Origin: Adenophora triphylla var. japonica
Taxonomy: Eukaryota > Streptophyta > Magnoliopsida > Asterales > Campanulaceae
Assembly (NCBI GenBank): GCA_022495995.1
Contig: JAFEMH010002503.1
Coordinates: 271,998-335,997 of the forward strand
DNA: 64,000 nucleotides
Reading direction: 5' to 3'
The notes below the pieces were generated by a model. The model worked only from the letters and a program-made list of their open reading frames with translations, made no database searches and was not told where the DNA came from. The position numbers and the translations under genes are program-made. Below, one piece after another: positions 11,501 through 24,400 of the stretch. Positions within the stretch are counted from its first letter, which is position 1; every line of letters begins with the position of its first letter.

Positions 11501-14500
11501 GAGCTTCTCTTGTTGCAGGCTGAAGCACTTGGTGTTGATGATCTCTCCACGACTTTTTCAACGGTTTGTTTCTTTCTTTTATAAAAGCGATTTCACGGTT
11601 CTTAATTTGTCCTTTTGAGGTTGGTTTGTATCAGAGAGATATAGGCACTGAAATTAATGCTGGGCGGTTTATGATGATCATCCTTTATACTTCTTTGTTT
11701 ATCAATGGATTCCCATAAGTGACTTTGTCATTCATACTGCTCTCTTATGTTTGAAAGGATCGGTTCTTGTCCAATTTATGTTATAGTTTGGTGCAATCCA
11801 TTGACATTTAAATGTATGTGCTGTTAAGATTTTTTTGGAAGGGCACAGATTCTTCCCTCTTGTAAGTGCTGAAGCTACATGAGGCTTATTAGTTGACAGT
11901 ATGATATGAAAACCTTCTCGCACATATGGATGTGGTCAATGGAATTGAATTCCTTAAGGAATTGGAATGGAAAAAACTGATCAAACCCCTCCGTTTGGTT
12001 GGCACGGAATGGAATGAAATTGTCATTCAATTCCTTGGCAAATCATGTTTGGTTTGAAAATACAAATTATAGGAATGGGCAGGGCTGGATGGGGGGGTAG
12101 GGCAGGGCTGGATGGGGGGGGGGTAGGCAGGGAATTTTTTTTTTTTGTGGGGGTGGGGTAGGGCAGGGGCTGGGTAGGGGTGGTTTGGGTTTGAGGGTAT
12201 TTTGGTCAATTTTTTTTTTTTTCCATTGCCAAAGGAATTCATCATTCCTTCCAAAATTGGAAGGAATGAAGGAATGGAATTTCATTCCGTCGGGAATGGA
12301 AAAATTTTCATTCCAACGAACCAAACGGGGCCGAAGGAATGAAGTCAACGGAATTCTCCATTCCTTTCCATTCCATTCCCTCCGTTTCCAACGAACCAAA
12401 CACCCCCCAAGATGTTAAAAAAAATCTCCCTCCGTTCTATTTATGTTCTGTTAATAACTGTCCCAATTTTTTTTGGCCTCTTAAGAAATCAATGCAATTT
12501 AATGAGATACTTACCCATCATATACCTACACAAAGTGACTTTTGGTATTTCTTTTGTATTTTAGTTATGTAAATCTCATATTTAAAAGGGGTATAAATGG
12601 AAATGCAAAAAACAAAGCAATCACTATGTTGTCTTAAACAAAGAGATTTTGTATAGTGGCCAATATAAATGGGATGGAGAGGGAGTACTATGGAGGTGAG
12701 TTATGTGGTTGCGGGAGCTGTTAAAACGTGCACAATACCCTACTGCAACAGATGACTGGTATTCACAGATGACTGGTATTCATAAGGAAAATGAAATCGT
12801 CATCAACCGCAAAATTAGTCCCTTTCGGTGTTTTGGATTCAGCAGGCAGATGCCTTACTTTAAAGTGAACCAAGTCATATGGACGTGAGTGATGAAGAAA
12901 GTGTGATGGCAGTTGACTGCAGATTTTTTTTTTTTTTGTTAAAATATTATTCAAATGAGACATTTCAGGTCCTTCATTGCGGCCATTAATTTTATTAGTT
13001 TGCTGCATGATGTTTTTTATTTGGTGGATCATACTTCTCGGAAAGGACAATGTTAATTTTCTTTTACATTACTTCATCTTACCTTTGATGGCTTGTAATG
13101 TTGTGTATTGGATAGCTTCTTGGGTTTTGATGGTTATATGTTAGATCATCGATCATCGAAGTATGTTTCATAGCTGTAGTTTCATTTATCAAGCCTCTAT
13201 TTGGATGCTTTATTGTTAATATGGTTTTTGTAATTTCTCATCTGCAGTTAAACAAAGCTGTCACTGGGTCAAGAAGTACTGGATTCATTGGTGATGGGGG
13301 ATCCAGAGAAAGTGAGTGCAATGACAGCCTGCTCTTGTAATTTTGAAAAAGTTTCTTCTGTTGGGATTTTTTTTTTTGAAAAAAGATGCTCAGCTTTGTT
13401 TTTTTGTTCTTGCATGTACCTTATATTACCTGTCTTTAGAAAGCTATGCTTAGCAACCCCCTCCCCCAGGGTATGCATTACAGCCCTTGTTGGCAATTCC
13501 GATATTGCTTCGTCATGTCATGGTGCAGATGAAGATTTCACTCCTTGTTTCTGCTGTACCTTTTTTGTTGTGTGTGTGTTGGGGGGGGGGCGAGGGTAGG
13601 GGTGCATATCACACTGTTTGTCCCTTGACTAGTATCCCCTTTTGGGTTGGTGCGTGTACAGAAATTCAACAAAGAACCTTTTTTTTATATCTTAAATTGG
13701 TTCATTTGCCTACATTTTATTAGATTTCAGCATTAAATTTGAGCATATGGTCTCGCTTGATTTCTAGAGGAGTAAGATCGTCTCTTTTCTTCATGTATCT
13801 TGATTATATTATTTTTGTTCTTTTATTTTTCTTATGGAATATGACTGTCATTGACCCACATGTGGGAACATGGTTGATGTTTTTGTACCTCTTTGAATTG
13901 CCCTTTCTCTTGGGATTGTGGTAGGATAAAACCTTCTAATCCACCTACCTATGTTCTATCGCTGATTTTAAAGAATATTTGTTCAATCTAGAGCTTTGAC
14001 TGAAATGGGATGTTTTAGCTTAGGTAATCGTTTCCATTTTCATTAATTTAAACTGTTCAATTAGCTGCATTTTTGAATTGTTCTTTAGTTGTCATATAGC
14101 TACTACCATCCCTTTTTTCATGTTTTCCGTTCTAACCACTTCAACAAGTACTAGGAGCCAATAAACTTGAATTGACCTGGATAGCTTAGCAAAGATGAGT
14201 GAATTTTTTTCCAAATGTTTCTGGAAGCTATGAGATTTCCATTGATTGAAATTGCTTAATTAGCTGCATTTATAGTTATATTTTTATTTGTCATGTTGCT
14301 ACTACAGACTGATTTTTATTTTATCTGTACAGTTTTTTTTGCTTCATAAAATACTCGGTTAGAAGACATGATGTACTAGACATGGCAATGATATTTATGA
14401 TTCATTTGAGTGCCTAGTATCTCAACTCCTTTCAAAGTTTGAAACGGGGTTGAAGGAACCAACATTTTGTACTGATTGTCTACCTAAGTCTCTTCTTGCT

Positions 14501-16653
14501 CTCTTAAAGTTCCCTTTTTACTAGCTTGTGAGACTATTCTCTGCTTTTTGGTTTGCCTATAATTAATGTTCTCTTCTTTATCTTTCACTTGTTATCTTGT
14601 AGGTTCGTCAGCAGCAGAATGGGCACAAGAGGGAGATTATCGTAATTGGTACGATCAACAGAATTTTGATGCTGAAAGTGCTCAGGAGAGCAAGAGATGG
14701 TCATCACATCCACATTCTTCCTCTGTGCATCAAATTGAATCAAATCTTTTGCACAGAACGGCTTCATACCCTGAGCAACAGCAGCAGCAACAGCTCCTTC
14801 AACAACACCAGCATTTCTCTAGTGAACCAATCCTTCCTTCAAAATCTTCTTTCACTTCATATCCTCCTCCTGGTGGCAGATCTCAGCAATCTTCACCAAG
14901 TCACCATCCAAACATTCCATATCATCCTGGTGGCCACCAGATGCCTTCTCCCTTGACTAACCCTCAGCTTCAGATGACTGCTCTACCTCATGGGTCGCAC
15001 TTTGGTGGGAATCTGTCTCAATTTGGACCATCTGGACTGTCCGTTAATAACCGTATGCAGAACCAATGGGCCAATAACAAACACTTATTTCCAGGAGATG
15101 CCACCAGCCTCTCAAACGATATATTGCAACAACAGTTAACCCATCAAAATGGTTTAGTGCCGCCACAGTTGCTGTCACAACAGCAGACCCAGCAACACAG
15201 GCTGCATTATCCTTTTCAGCAATCATTTGGCAATCTATCTGCCATGCAGTCCCAATTGATGAATCACCATCTATCTCCAAACCCACCAATGTCGAACAAT
15301 TTTGAAGTGCTTGGGTTGGCTGGATTCAGAGATCAAAGGCCTAAAACAATGCTAAAAGGCAGACAGCCCCCACAATATTCTCAACAGGGCTTTGATACTA
15401 GTAGCCATAGAAGCGAGAGTGGGTGGCCACAGTTCAAATCTAAGTATATGTCAGCTGCTGAAATTGAGAACATCCTCAGAATGCAGCTTGCTGCTACACA
15501 TAGTAATGATCCATATGTGGATGACTTCTATCACCAAGCTTGTCTAGCAAAGAAATATAGTGGCGCAAAGTTGAGGCACCACTTCTGCCCAACTCACCTA
15601 AGGGATTGCTCCCCGAGAGCTCGTGCTAATAATGAACCACATGCTTTCCTCCAAGTTGATGCTTTAGGAAGGGTTTCTTTCTCTTCGATTCGTCGGCCTC
15701 GACCCCTTCTCGAAGTTGACACGGCAAATTCAGGTGGTAGTGGCAGTTCCGATCAGAAGATCTTGGAGAAACCTCTGGAACAGGAGCCAATGCTTGCAGC
15801 TAGAGTAACTATTGAGGATGGCATTTGTCTTCTTCTCGATGTTGATGATATTGATCGATTTCTCCAGTTTAATCAGCTCCCAGATGGTGGAGCCCAATTA
15901 AGGCGTAGACGACAGGTCCTGCTGGATGGGTTAGCATCATCACTTCAACTTGTTGATCCTCTTGGCCAAAATGGCCATACAGTGGATCAGACTCCAAAAG
16001 ATGACCTTGTATTCTTGAGGATAGTCTCTCTTCCTAAGGGCCGAAAGCTTCTATCAAAGTACCTTCAGCTTCTCTCACCTGAAGATGAACTAGTACGGGT
16101 AGTATGCATGGCAATTTTCCGTCATTTAAGGTTCTTGTTCGGTGGGCTTCCTACTGATCCTGGGGCAGCAGAAACAGCTAACAAGCTAGCTAGTACCATT
16201 TCATCTTGTGTCTATAAGATGGAGCTTAGAGCTCTTGGTGGCTGTCTTGCATCAGTGGTTTGCTCAGCTGAGCATCCTCCTCTCCGGCCAGTTGGAAGCT
16301 CTGCCGGAGATGGGGCTTCAATTGTTCTGAAATCTGTACTTGAAAGAGCAACTGAACTCTTACGCGATCCTCATGCAGTTGAAAAGTGCAGCATGTCTAC
16401 ACGTGCCTTTTGGCAAGCCTCTTTTGATGAATTCTTTGGCCTTCTTACAAAGCACTGTTTTAACAAGTATGACACTGTGATGCAATCATTCTTGATACAA
16501 GGAACAGACACAGCCGTTATTGGTTCAGAGGCAGCAAAAGCTATCAGTAGGGAAATGCCCATTGAGCTTTTACGTGCAAGCCTTCCCCATACGAATGAGC
16601 TACAGAAAAAGTTGCTTATGGAATTTGCTCAGCGTTCCATGCCCGTCGTCTGA
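8572..16653 (+). CDS. PAT1: PAT1 homologue, mRNA decapping activator (topoisomerase II-associated PAT1 family)
   Basis: Five exons give 798 aa: 8572-8656, 9192-9343, 11519-11563, 13248-13311 and 14603-16653, all with GT/AG junctions and consistent phase. PAT1 bridges deadenylated mRNA, the LSM1-7 ring and the decapping machinery in cytoplasmic P-bodies. In Arabidopsis the PAT1 protein is an MPK4 substrate monitored by an immune receptor (family knowledge). Sequence evidence: the plant N-terminal motif FDASQYAFFGG near residue 32, an acidic EDEDEDED run, a Q/P/H-rich low-complexity segment at about 160-340, the conserved YMSAAEIENILRMQL near 395, LLLDVDDIDRFLQF near 525, and a helical Pat1 C-terminal region to the stop. 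Length fits plant PAT1 proteins. Introns 2 and 3 hold MITEs; no exon is disrupted. The ATG is chosen because it opens the conserved N-terminus and exon 1 splices in phase. Confidence 0.93.
9592..9858. mobile_element. Stowaway-type MITE in PAT1 intron 2
   Basis: It starts CTCCCTCCGTCCCATATAAC and ends with inverted AATATGGGACGGAGGGAG before TA. The body (TTACCCATTTTGCTATTTTG, then GCGTCCCACTTTAAAGT) is the same family as the copy nested at 56527-56801. Confidence 0.92.
11985..12412. mobile_element. Possible Tourist-like MITE in PAT1 intron 3
   Basis: A block rich in GGAATGGAATG and its complement has inverted ends CCGTTTGGTTGGCACGGAATG on the left and, reverse-complemented from the right, GTGTTTGGTTCGTTGGAAACG. 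It also contains G-rich tracts. Ends and target duplication are unclear, so this is a tentative call. Confidence 0.35.
12426..12685. mobile_element. Diverged Stowaway-type MITE in PAT1 intron 3
   Basis: It starts CTCCCTCCGTTCTATTTATG and ends with the inverted match ATATAAATGGGATGGAGAGGGAG before TA. The ends are more diverged than in other copies here. Confidence 0.75.
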
Positions 16654-17833
16654 GTTTTGTGCAAAGCCATAATGAAACAATTCAGTAAAGAAACATTTCT
16701 TCATACACGAAATGAATGTCCTACAATGTTGTGCCTGGAAAGATGTTGTAGTGAGTAAGCAGTTGGTGTTGAACTGGAGAAGAATGTTTAGTGTTAACAA
16801 ACAAAAGTAATATCTGTCTTTTGGGCCTCGCTTATGATGCTACAGCTGGTCGCACAGAAAAAGAAGCTATTACGGCCTGCAATCTGTGTAATATCATGAT
16901 ACTTAGCTTTTCTTTTACCTTTTATTTTTTTCGGACGGGAGCTTTATTATTGATGCTCGGGTTGCGCTCTATCAGTAGTGACAAGGATCCAGAGAGAGTT
17001 AGAGAAAGTGTACAGTGATCATTCAGAAGATCTCCCCATGGTTAGCGTTTGTACGCGTTCACTAAGGCTGCCATTAAATCCTCTGCCAGTATGGGTATGC
17101 AAAGATGGAGTTATCGCTAAATCTGGTTGCGATGGTTCGTGCTGTCTTTTACCACTTTTAGAAGAAGGGTTGTGGTCTTGTGGTTATGAATCTGTTGAAA
17201 ATATTGTTTTTCTTTTAGCTTTCATCAGCCGGTTGTCAGGTTTACATTCTGCCTTGTTATTATGCACTCTCCTGCGTATGTAGGAACTTCAATGTTGATT
17301 GGTCCTTGTATTGTGCTTTACAATTTTGTTCGAGTCCAATTTCTTCTCTCTCTCTCTCTGTTTAAATGACTTGCATTTATAGTTGGTGGTCAGCAGTGAC
17401 TAGGCCCAGGTGATTGTTTACCAAAAACACAAGTTTTCGCAAAGTCGTAAGACCATGTATGGGGGCTGACGCCTACCCAGTACTGAAAGGTCAAGGAAGT
17501 TGGTGACCTGACCCCTAAATGACCGCTCAGTGATAAAGGAGGTGGGGGTGCAGGTTCGAAAGGGGGCTAATAAGTCATCAACAGGCATTTCCCGATATAT
17601 TACTAAAAAGAACCGATTTTCTCGGAGAAGAAGCAATGGCGGTATCATTTCGTTAAAATTGTTTGTTATTTAACGTAAAAGAAAATCAAGATATAACAAA
17701 ATTTTGAAAGCATTATCTTGTGTCTGTGTTAAAGAGTGTAGTGACAATGTTAACGATTGTACGAGTATTTAATAAGCATCAATTATTTACAAAAAAATCA
17801 TCGTGTTTCAAAACAAGTTTTAGATATTATATA
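16654..17833 (+). other. PAT1 3' untranslated region and intergenic spacer
   Basis: No coding region was found. The first several hundred bases are probably PAT1 3' UTR, though no single polyadenylation signal stands out. A short CT repeat lies near 17345. A stretch at about 17400-17640 contains GGTTCGAAA after GGGGTGCA, which resembles an RNA polymerase III B box. A tRNA-derived SINE remnant is possible, but I see no clear A box or tail. Confidence 0.4.
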
Positions 17834-18115
17834 CTCCCTCCGTCCCACCTTAGTGTAGACTAAGGTGGTGGGCACAATAACTAAGGAATATTATTAAGAT
17901 AATGGAAATGTGTGGTAGAAAATGAAGAGAGAGAATGAGTGGAGTGAATAGTAGGTTGGTTGAATAAATTGTATGGTGGAAAATGAAGAGAGAGAATGAG
18001 TGGGTGGGATAGGGAAAATAAAAAATAATAAAAAACTTTCTAATTTTGACAGTCTACACTAAGGTGAGACGGACGAAAAAGGAAAGAAGTCTACACTAAG
18101 GTGGGACGGAGGGAG
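17834..18115. mobile_element. Stowaway-type MITE between PAT1 and WDR75
   Basis: Ends CTCCCTCCGTCCCACCTTAG and, inverted, CTAAGGTGGGACGGAGGGAG, flanked by TA. The right end carries a second internal copy of the terminus (TCTACACTAAGGTGAGACGGA at about 18052), a terminal duplication also seen in the copies at 25593 and 53986. Confidence 0.92.
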
Positions 18116-18535
18116 TATTTATAAAAGGAAAATTATGTAGACGTTTACCAGTTTAGTTAGTGTGCCCACACAAATTCCAAAATCAATAAAATAAATTACC
18201 CCATGTAATATTTATTAAAGTAATATATTTCTGGCAATCATGAAAAAAGGGATCCACTTTGGAGTTCTTGGAATCGTTCAAAGATGCCAAACTGAAGTTG
18301 AAAATAGTCGGTATGATGATGTATTTGGCTCTTTGTAGCGGAGAGAGGTTTCGGCAATAAAATAAAATAATTATAATAATAATCAAAGACTTGATTCATA
18401 TTATTATTTATTAAAAAAAGTTTGACGTACATTAGAATTTAACAATTTAATTAGTTCAGATACATCCACTAGAAGTGCATCATAATTAGTTGACCTTAAA
18501 ATATATATCATGTGCAAATTGATGTGATAATGTAT

Positions 18536-18540
<5 letters not shown>

Positions 18541-18577
<37 letters not shown>

Positions 18578-18592
18578 GAGAGAGAGAGAGAG
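18541..18592. repeat. (AG)n microsatellite
   Basis: About 26 dinucleotide units with one interruption (GTGAG), some 235 bp upstream of the WDR75 start codon. GA repeats are common in plant promoters; any regulatory role is inference. Confidence 0.95.
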
Positions 18593-18826
18593 CTATTAGG
18601 GGAATATATATTTTTATGTGTGGCCATGAGAGGAAAAAATAAAATAAATTACCCTATGTAACAAATTGATTGGATTTGAGGGTCTCAGGGTAATAATTCC
18701 AAAATCAATACAAGGTGTTCTAGGGTTTAGCGATACAGGGTTTTACGGTCTTCTTCTTTCGTCCGGGAAAACTCGGCTACTTCTTAACGTTTTCTCTCTC
18801 TAGTTTCTCTCACGCATCTGGGGAAA
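18593..18826 (+). promoter_or_regulatory. WDR75 promoter and 5' leader with telo-box
   Basis: The sequence before the start codon contains TAGGGTTT (18721-18728, the telo-box AAACCCTA in reverse) and a second AGGGTTTT at 18738-18745, then a CT-rich leader. Telo-boxes are characteristic of plant ribosomal-protein and ribosome-biogenesis genes, which fits the product. Confidence 0.5.
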
Positions 18827-21368
18827 ATGATTACCGGCGGAAGAAGCTACGTTTCTTCGCCGCCGGCCTTCTCAAATGATGCGAAGAAGCTCCTCGTCTG
18901 CACAGGAAACACAGTCTCCATCTTCAGCGCCTCCACCGGATTACAGGTTTCTTAGCCTTTTATTTTCATTCATTTATACTGAGTTTTTATTAATGAATAA
19001 TAGTTGAAATTGCATTTGGTGGTGGGGATTGAATCCCCTATCTTTCATATAAAAATAAATATATCAGATGTCTCTTAAATTAGAGCTCTTTGGCTACAAG
19101 ACATACACAGTTAGGTATTATTACCAAGTATGAGGACTTGCAGTTTCTTATTTCCGTTATCATGAATCTTTATGCTCTAATTTATCGTTGCATTATATTG
19201 TCACAAATCAAAATTATTAAATTATATAAATACCTGTGCTTATTTTTGTATGCCATTAAAATTGATGAACAATAATTACTTAAATTTATCCGTCTTTTTT
19301 AGTAATGCCTTTTATGGTCAATTTTTCTGCAGATAACTGAATTGGAAGGTTATACGGCTTTGGTGACATCGGTCATTGTAGCACCAGCTTCTACAGCTGC
19401 GACTAAAATATTGTGCTTTTGTTGGACATCATCCTTGGATGGCACTATTAGGTATTGGGATTTCTCTATACCAGAATTGATGAAGACTATCGATATTCGG
19501 TTGCCAATTTACTCAATGGTATGCCACCAAAAAAACCATCTGTTATTACAATTTGGTTACTTTGAGTTTGTGTGTTTAGACTATTTTGTGATTTACTGTT
19601 GTTGTTGTGGTACCATTCCATATTAACCATTTTTTGGACTTGTGAAATTTGGAGTCTCAATTATTAAAATGGATAGCATGCGAATTGTTTTTTCTTTATG
19701 TTATATTTCCTCTTGAATACATGCTTTGATATGGTTCAAATATACAAATTTACTCTGTGGGATCCCAGGGAACATAGTCACCAAAATAATCATGCATTTA
19801 TGCTGGTGTCATCAAATTATAATTCCATGGAATTACTTTTAGTTGAATTTAATGTCATACTCTATCCTTTCCAATAGAAGAGTAAAAATTGACCAATTTT
19901 GTAGACAAAGTTAGTATTAAGAATGTTATCTTAAATGGGATGGGCCAAAAGGAATAAACTTCTCATACTAGAACAGAGGTAATATTAAGAATGTCAATTT
20001 TGTGGATGAATAATATAACAAGAATTAGGATAGAGAAGGAAATGGATATAATATGACATTTACATATGATACAAGTTCTTCAATTTTTGTTATTAGTATT
20101 TTCAACTGAACTGCAGCTCACAACATTTTGGATTTTCAGGTGATTCCAGGTTTACTACCAGGGAGTAATGAAAACACAGGTGACTTGTTTGCTTACATCT
20201 GTATACAAGAGATGAAAGCACAGGAGAAGAAGCAAACTAAGCTATGTGGACAGATTCGGAAGTGTAATTTGTCTCAGTCTCGTCTTGTTGGTGGAATGAC
20301 CTTAGCAGAGGTGCACTATTCATTATACTATTTGCATGAACTCTGTTATGTTATCATACGGCATGTATATTACCATACATGGTTAGCTTAATCTATTTGC
20401 CCTTGAGTTTCTATCTACATCAACTCTTTTTCTTCTTCTGAGGGAGTTGGAATATATAGAAGAAATGAGGCTTGGATTGCTGTCAATTTATCAAGTTAGA
20501 TACTTTGTCATGTAACCAAATGTGTGAACCATAGATACCAGGAACACTCGTCCTCCCCTCGTCCCACGTCCCGGGACGCGTGTCCCAGATCGTGGTGCCG
20601 GTGCGTTTGCGTCGCAATTCGCCAGGGTACGCGACCCAGTTCGCTAAAAGCGCCGTTTCAGAGAAAAAAAACCAGAAACTGACCTTGCATCGCCGTCCGT
20701 TGATTGGGTTGTTTTCCGACTTCAATTAACCCTTCAATCTTCAATTCCGACTTCGCCAAACCTTCAATCATGGTCGGAAATCTTCAATTTCGACTTCCCT
20801 AAACCCTTCTCTGTTGGGGATGAGAAGAGAAATTTGAGTAGGAGGCGATCCGGAATTGATACGGAATGAAGAATTAAGGTGGGTTTGGAATTAACGACGC
20901 CGACTGTATTTGGTTGGGACGTGCAATGTCGATATTAGACTACATCTATTTTCACCCTCAATTTTTCTAAACAAACACAAACAAAATAATAGATAGTCAA
21001 CTGGTCGGTTTTTAAGGTACAGCCTTTGTAAGAATGTGTGGATGTGTTAAACTTTTAAAGGTGTAAATAGAGATACTCTTAAAAGTTTTTTTTTTTGTTT
21101 TTTGTTTCCATGTCCTTTTTTAAACCAATTTCCTTTTTCTTTTTTGAAACCAATATCCTATTATGTGTTCAATCAACCGAGATTAACTTTATATCCTAGT
21201 ATATTTTACAACTTTGTTATCATATTATTTTTTAAAACAAATTTCCTATGTGTTACTTGACATTTTGAATATTATCTATAGTATAAATGGAACCTCCACT
21301 ATCTACAGTACTATGAACAGTTCCATCTGCCGAATTTCCCATTTTGCCCTCATACATTTGTCCCTTTC

Positions 21369-21427
<59 letters not shown>

Positions 21428-24400
21428 TATGTATATATATATATAGTGGCGACCCAAATTACTTTCAAAAGCGTACCGCATTCCCAACTGGCGTACCACC
21501 TGATCCTACCCTAGCGTATCCAAAATTTTAAAAGTCACGTTCCTCGTTCCCGTCCCGCTTCCCGAAGCGTCCCACGTTCCCGGTAACTATGGTGTGAAGA
21601 TAGTTATTAAAGGCCCAAGGCGCACCACGGCGCAAAAGGTGTGCCCGGAGACTAGGCGCAAGGCGCAAGGCGGGCGCGCGCCCGAGTGACGACGCAAAAA
21701 TGCCTTAAAATACTAAAAATATAGTATACATACAACATCAAGATGAGCAATAAATCAAATGCAAGTAGTAAATCAAACATGCGTTATAAGTCATAAAAGA
21801 AACAAGTACAAACATACGTTATATGTCATAAATGTATGTATACTATACTAAAAATATAGTATACATACAACATCAAGTGATCAGGGAGATCGCCGGAGTT
21901 CTTCCCAGGTCGCCGGAGGTCGTCGCTGTTAGTTTAAAGAAGTTCCTGGCGATCGCTACTCTTATTTATACAGAGTTATGACACGTGTACGTGAGAGAGT
22001 CGTGGCAGAGAAGAGTATTAGTCGCGTATTAGGTTTAATTACGATTTAATTGTTGGTCAATTATTGTGCCCGGAGCCTAGGCGCACACCATCAAGGCTCG
22101 CGCTTCAGCCCTAGGCGTGCCTAATCCCTCGCCTATGAAACAGCGCCTCGCCTAGCACAATCCAGGCTCCAAAGCTGAGCCTCTCTGCGCCCCGGAGCCT
22201 AGGCGCGCGCCTAGGCGCGCTTTTAATAACTATGGGTGTGAACCACTAACTGAATGTGTGAACTGCTATTCTTAATGCTTACAGGTTCAAAGACCAAAGA
22301 CTATTAGCATTTCTCCTAGTGGGAGGTACATCGCTTTCTTGGACAAGCGTAAGCTTCTTATATGGCAAGTTCCAGCGAAAGAGACTGAGCGTGCAGTGTA
22401 TAAGAAGATGAGGTTGCATCATACCAAAAGTTTTTGCGCCATTGCTTTCCATCCTACCCAGAGAATTGTCGCAGCAGGTGATGTAACAGGGAGAATTCTG
22501 ATTTGGAGGGGCTTCGGTAGAACTAGTTTCTCTGCCAGTGATGAGTTAACGAACGGAAGCGTGATGAAGAATGAGGACGAGAGGCCAGGGGTGAGGGACG
22601 GTGATGATGCTGATTCTTGTACAACATGGCATTGGCACTCTGCAGAAGTGAAAGTCCTCTTTTTCTCTTCTGACGGAGCCTATTTGTACTCAGGTGAAAA
22701 ATTTAACTTTACTGTGTTTGGGAAATGTGTAAATACTAGTCAGATCTGAGTTTCTTAAGTTTTTAAGTCACCATTGTTTTAAAATTTATTTTATTCTTGG
22801 CGATGTCTATGTGATGGGTTCTGTGCTTGCATTCAGGTGGAAGAGAAGGAGTTCTTGTGGTTTGGCAGCTAGACTCGGGAAAGAAGAAATTTCTACCTCG
22901 AATTGGATCCCCACTTCAATATTTTATATGCTCTCCGGATCCTACACTGTCCACTGTAAGATTTTTGTCAGTGTTAGAACTCAAAGTTATTCTATTATCG
23001 TGAAAATTGAAAAATATTTTTAGTTCTTACTGACACAATTCTTTAGATATCCTGTGCAGATAATCGAATCCATGTACTGAAAATGCCTTCAATGGAGATA
23101 TTAAAGTCCATTTCTGGGATCAAGGTTTGTTCGAGGAAATCTTTTCTTCACTTTTACCTCGAGATGGGCAAGCTATAGGAAAATAAAATTTAAAGCTTGT
23201 ATCTTTTGGGGTGCTTAAACCTTTGGGGGTGCTTAAACCTATGGATGTGTTTATGGACCTATGTGTTTAGAAACATGGTCCTAAGAAACTGATAAGGTGT
23301 CCAATGTCTTCATTTTATTTTAACTCATTGTCTTATCAAACATTTTTTATTTTGCATCTTGGTGTTAAGAAATCATCTCACTTATGAAATTTCTTACCTT
23401 GTATATTCAGCTTCCTCGCTCAGTTCCAGATTGTATAGGGCCATGTACTGGTCTTTCCTTTGATCCTGCTGCTGGAATAGTTGCAATCAGTACAGCGAAC
23501 TACTGCATCCAATTCTTCAGCTTGTTGGAGGGACGTGAAGTTTCAGAGGTAAGTTAATTCCCTTTGAGCTTGCAATTTCTGAGGCATTGACTATTTCTAT
23601 CTAGTCATTTTGTACTTCAATTTTAAGCTCCCCTCTTTAAAAACCATATATGAATCAAGGTGGGGTTTACAACATACTCCCTCCGTCCCGGTCCATGCTT
23701 CATTTTGGTGAAGCACGCAAATTAAGAAAGCAATATATATATTCAAAAATAATGGGAGTGGGAGAAGGGTTGTGCGAGAGAAGAAGTGAGTGGATATGAC
23801 AGTGGGACCCATAATTTAAATGTGTGAGAGAGAAAAATTAGTGGGTATAATAGAATATTAATAAACCTTTTCCATTTTAGGAAAGGTGAAGCTTCTACCG
23901 GGACACCCATTTGGGTAAAAGGTGAAGCTTCGGGCGGGACGGAGGGAGTATTTACATACTTGATCTCCCCAAAGCAAATAGAAATAATATGTAAAGAAAA
24001 ATTAGAAAATAGACAATGAGAGAAGGAGATATATGAAGGCCAGTTGATCTCTTTGAAGTCTGAAGCACTATAATCATATTTATAGTATGATTGTTTTTGT
24101 AAGAATACTGTCTTGTGTTATTATTATTTTTTCTATTTTTTTTGTTTTACCATCCCTTCACTTTTTCATTGTTTTCTCATAACTTTATCGATGAGTCTAT
24201 ATAGCGATTCATGTTAGCCGACCCCAAATCTTTTTTGTGATTAAGGCTTTGTTGTTGTTGTACTCTATCTTGTGTTAGACTTGAACTTACACTGTTAGGA
24301 CTGGGAGAAAAACTAATTATAAAGAAAAACGTAACTTAATTATCTTCAACTTTGTAATACATCAAAATACATAAAGGATCATAATCCTTTTCTATGTTGG

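Noticed and set aside
11189..11618. Plus-strand ORFs in PAT1 intron 2
   Set aside because: They overlap the real 45-nt exon 3 only by chance and show no homology.
17400..17640. Possible SINE with a GGTTCGAA box B
   Set aside because: No convincing box A, tail or target duplication; kept only as a remark in the spacer entry.
21253..21531. ORFs on both strands rich in YIYI and THTHT
   Set aside because: They translate an (AT)n(AC)n microsatellite inside an intronic element.
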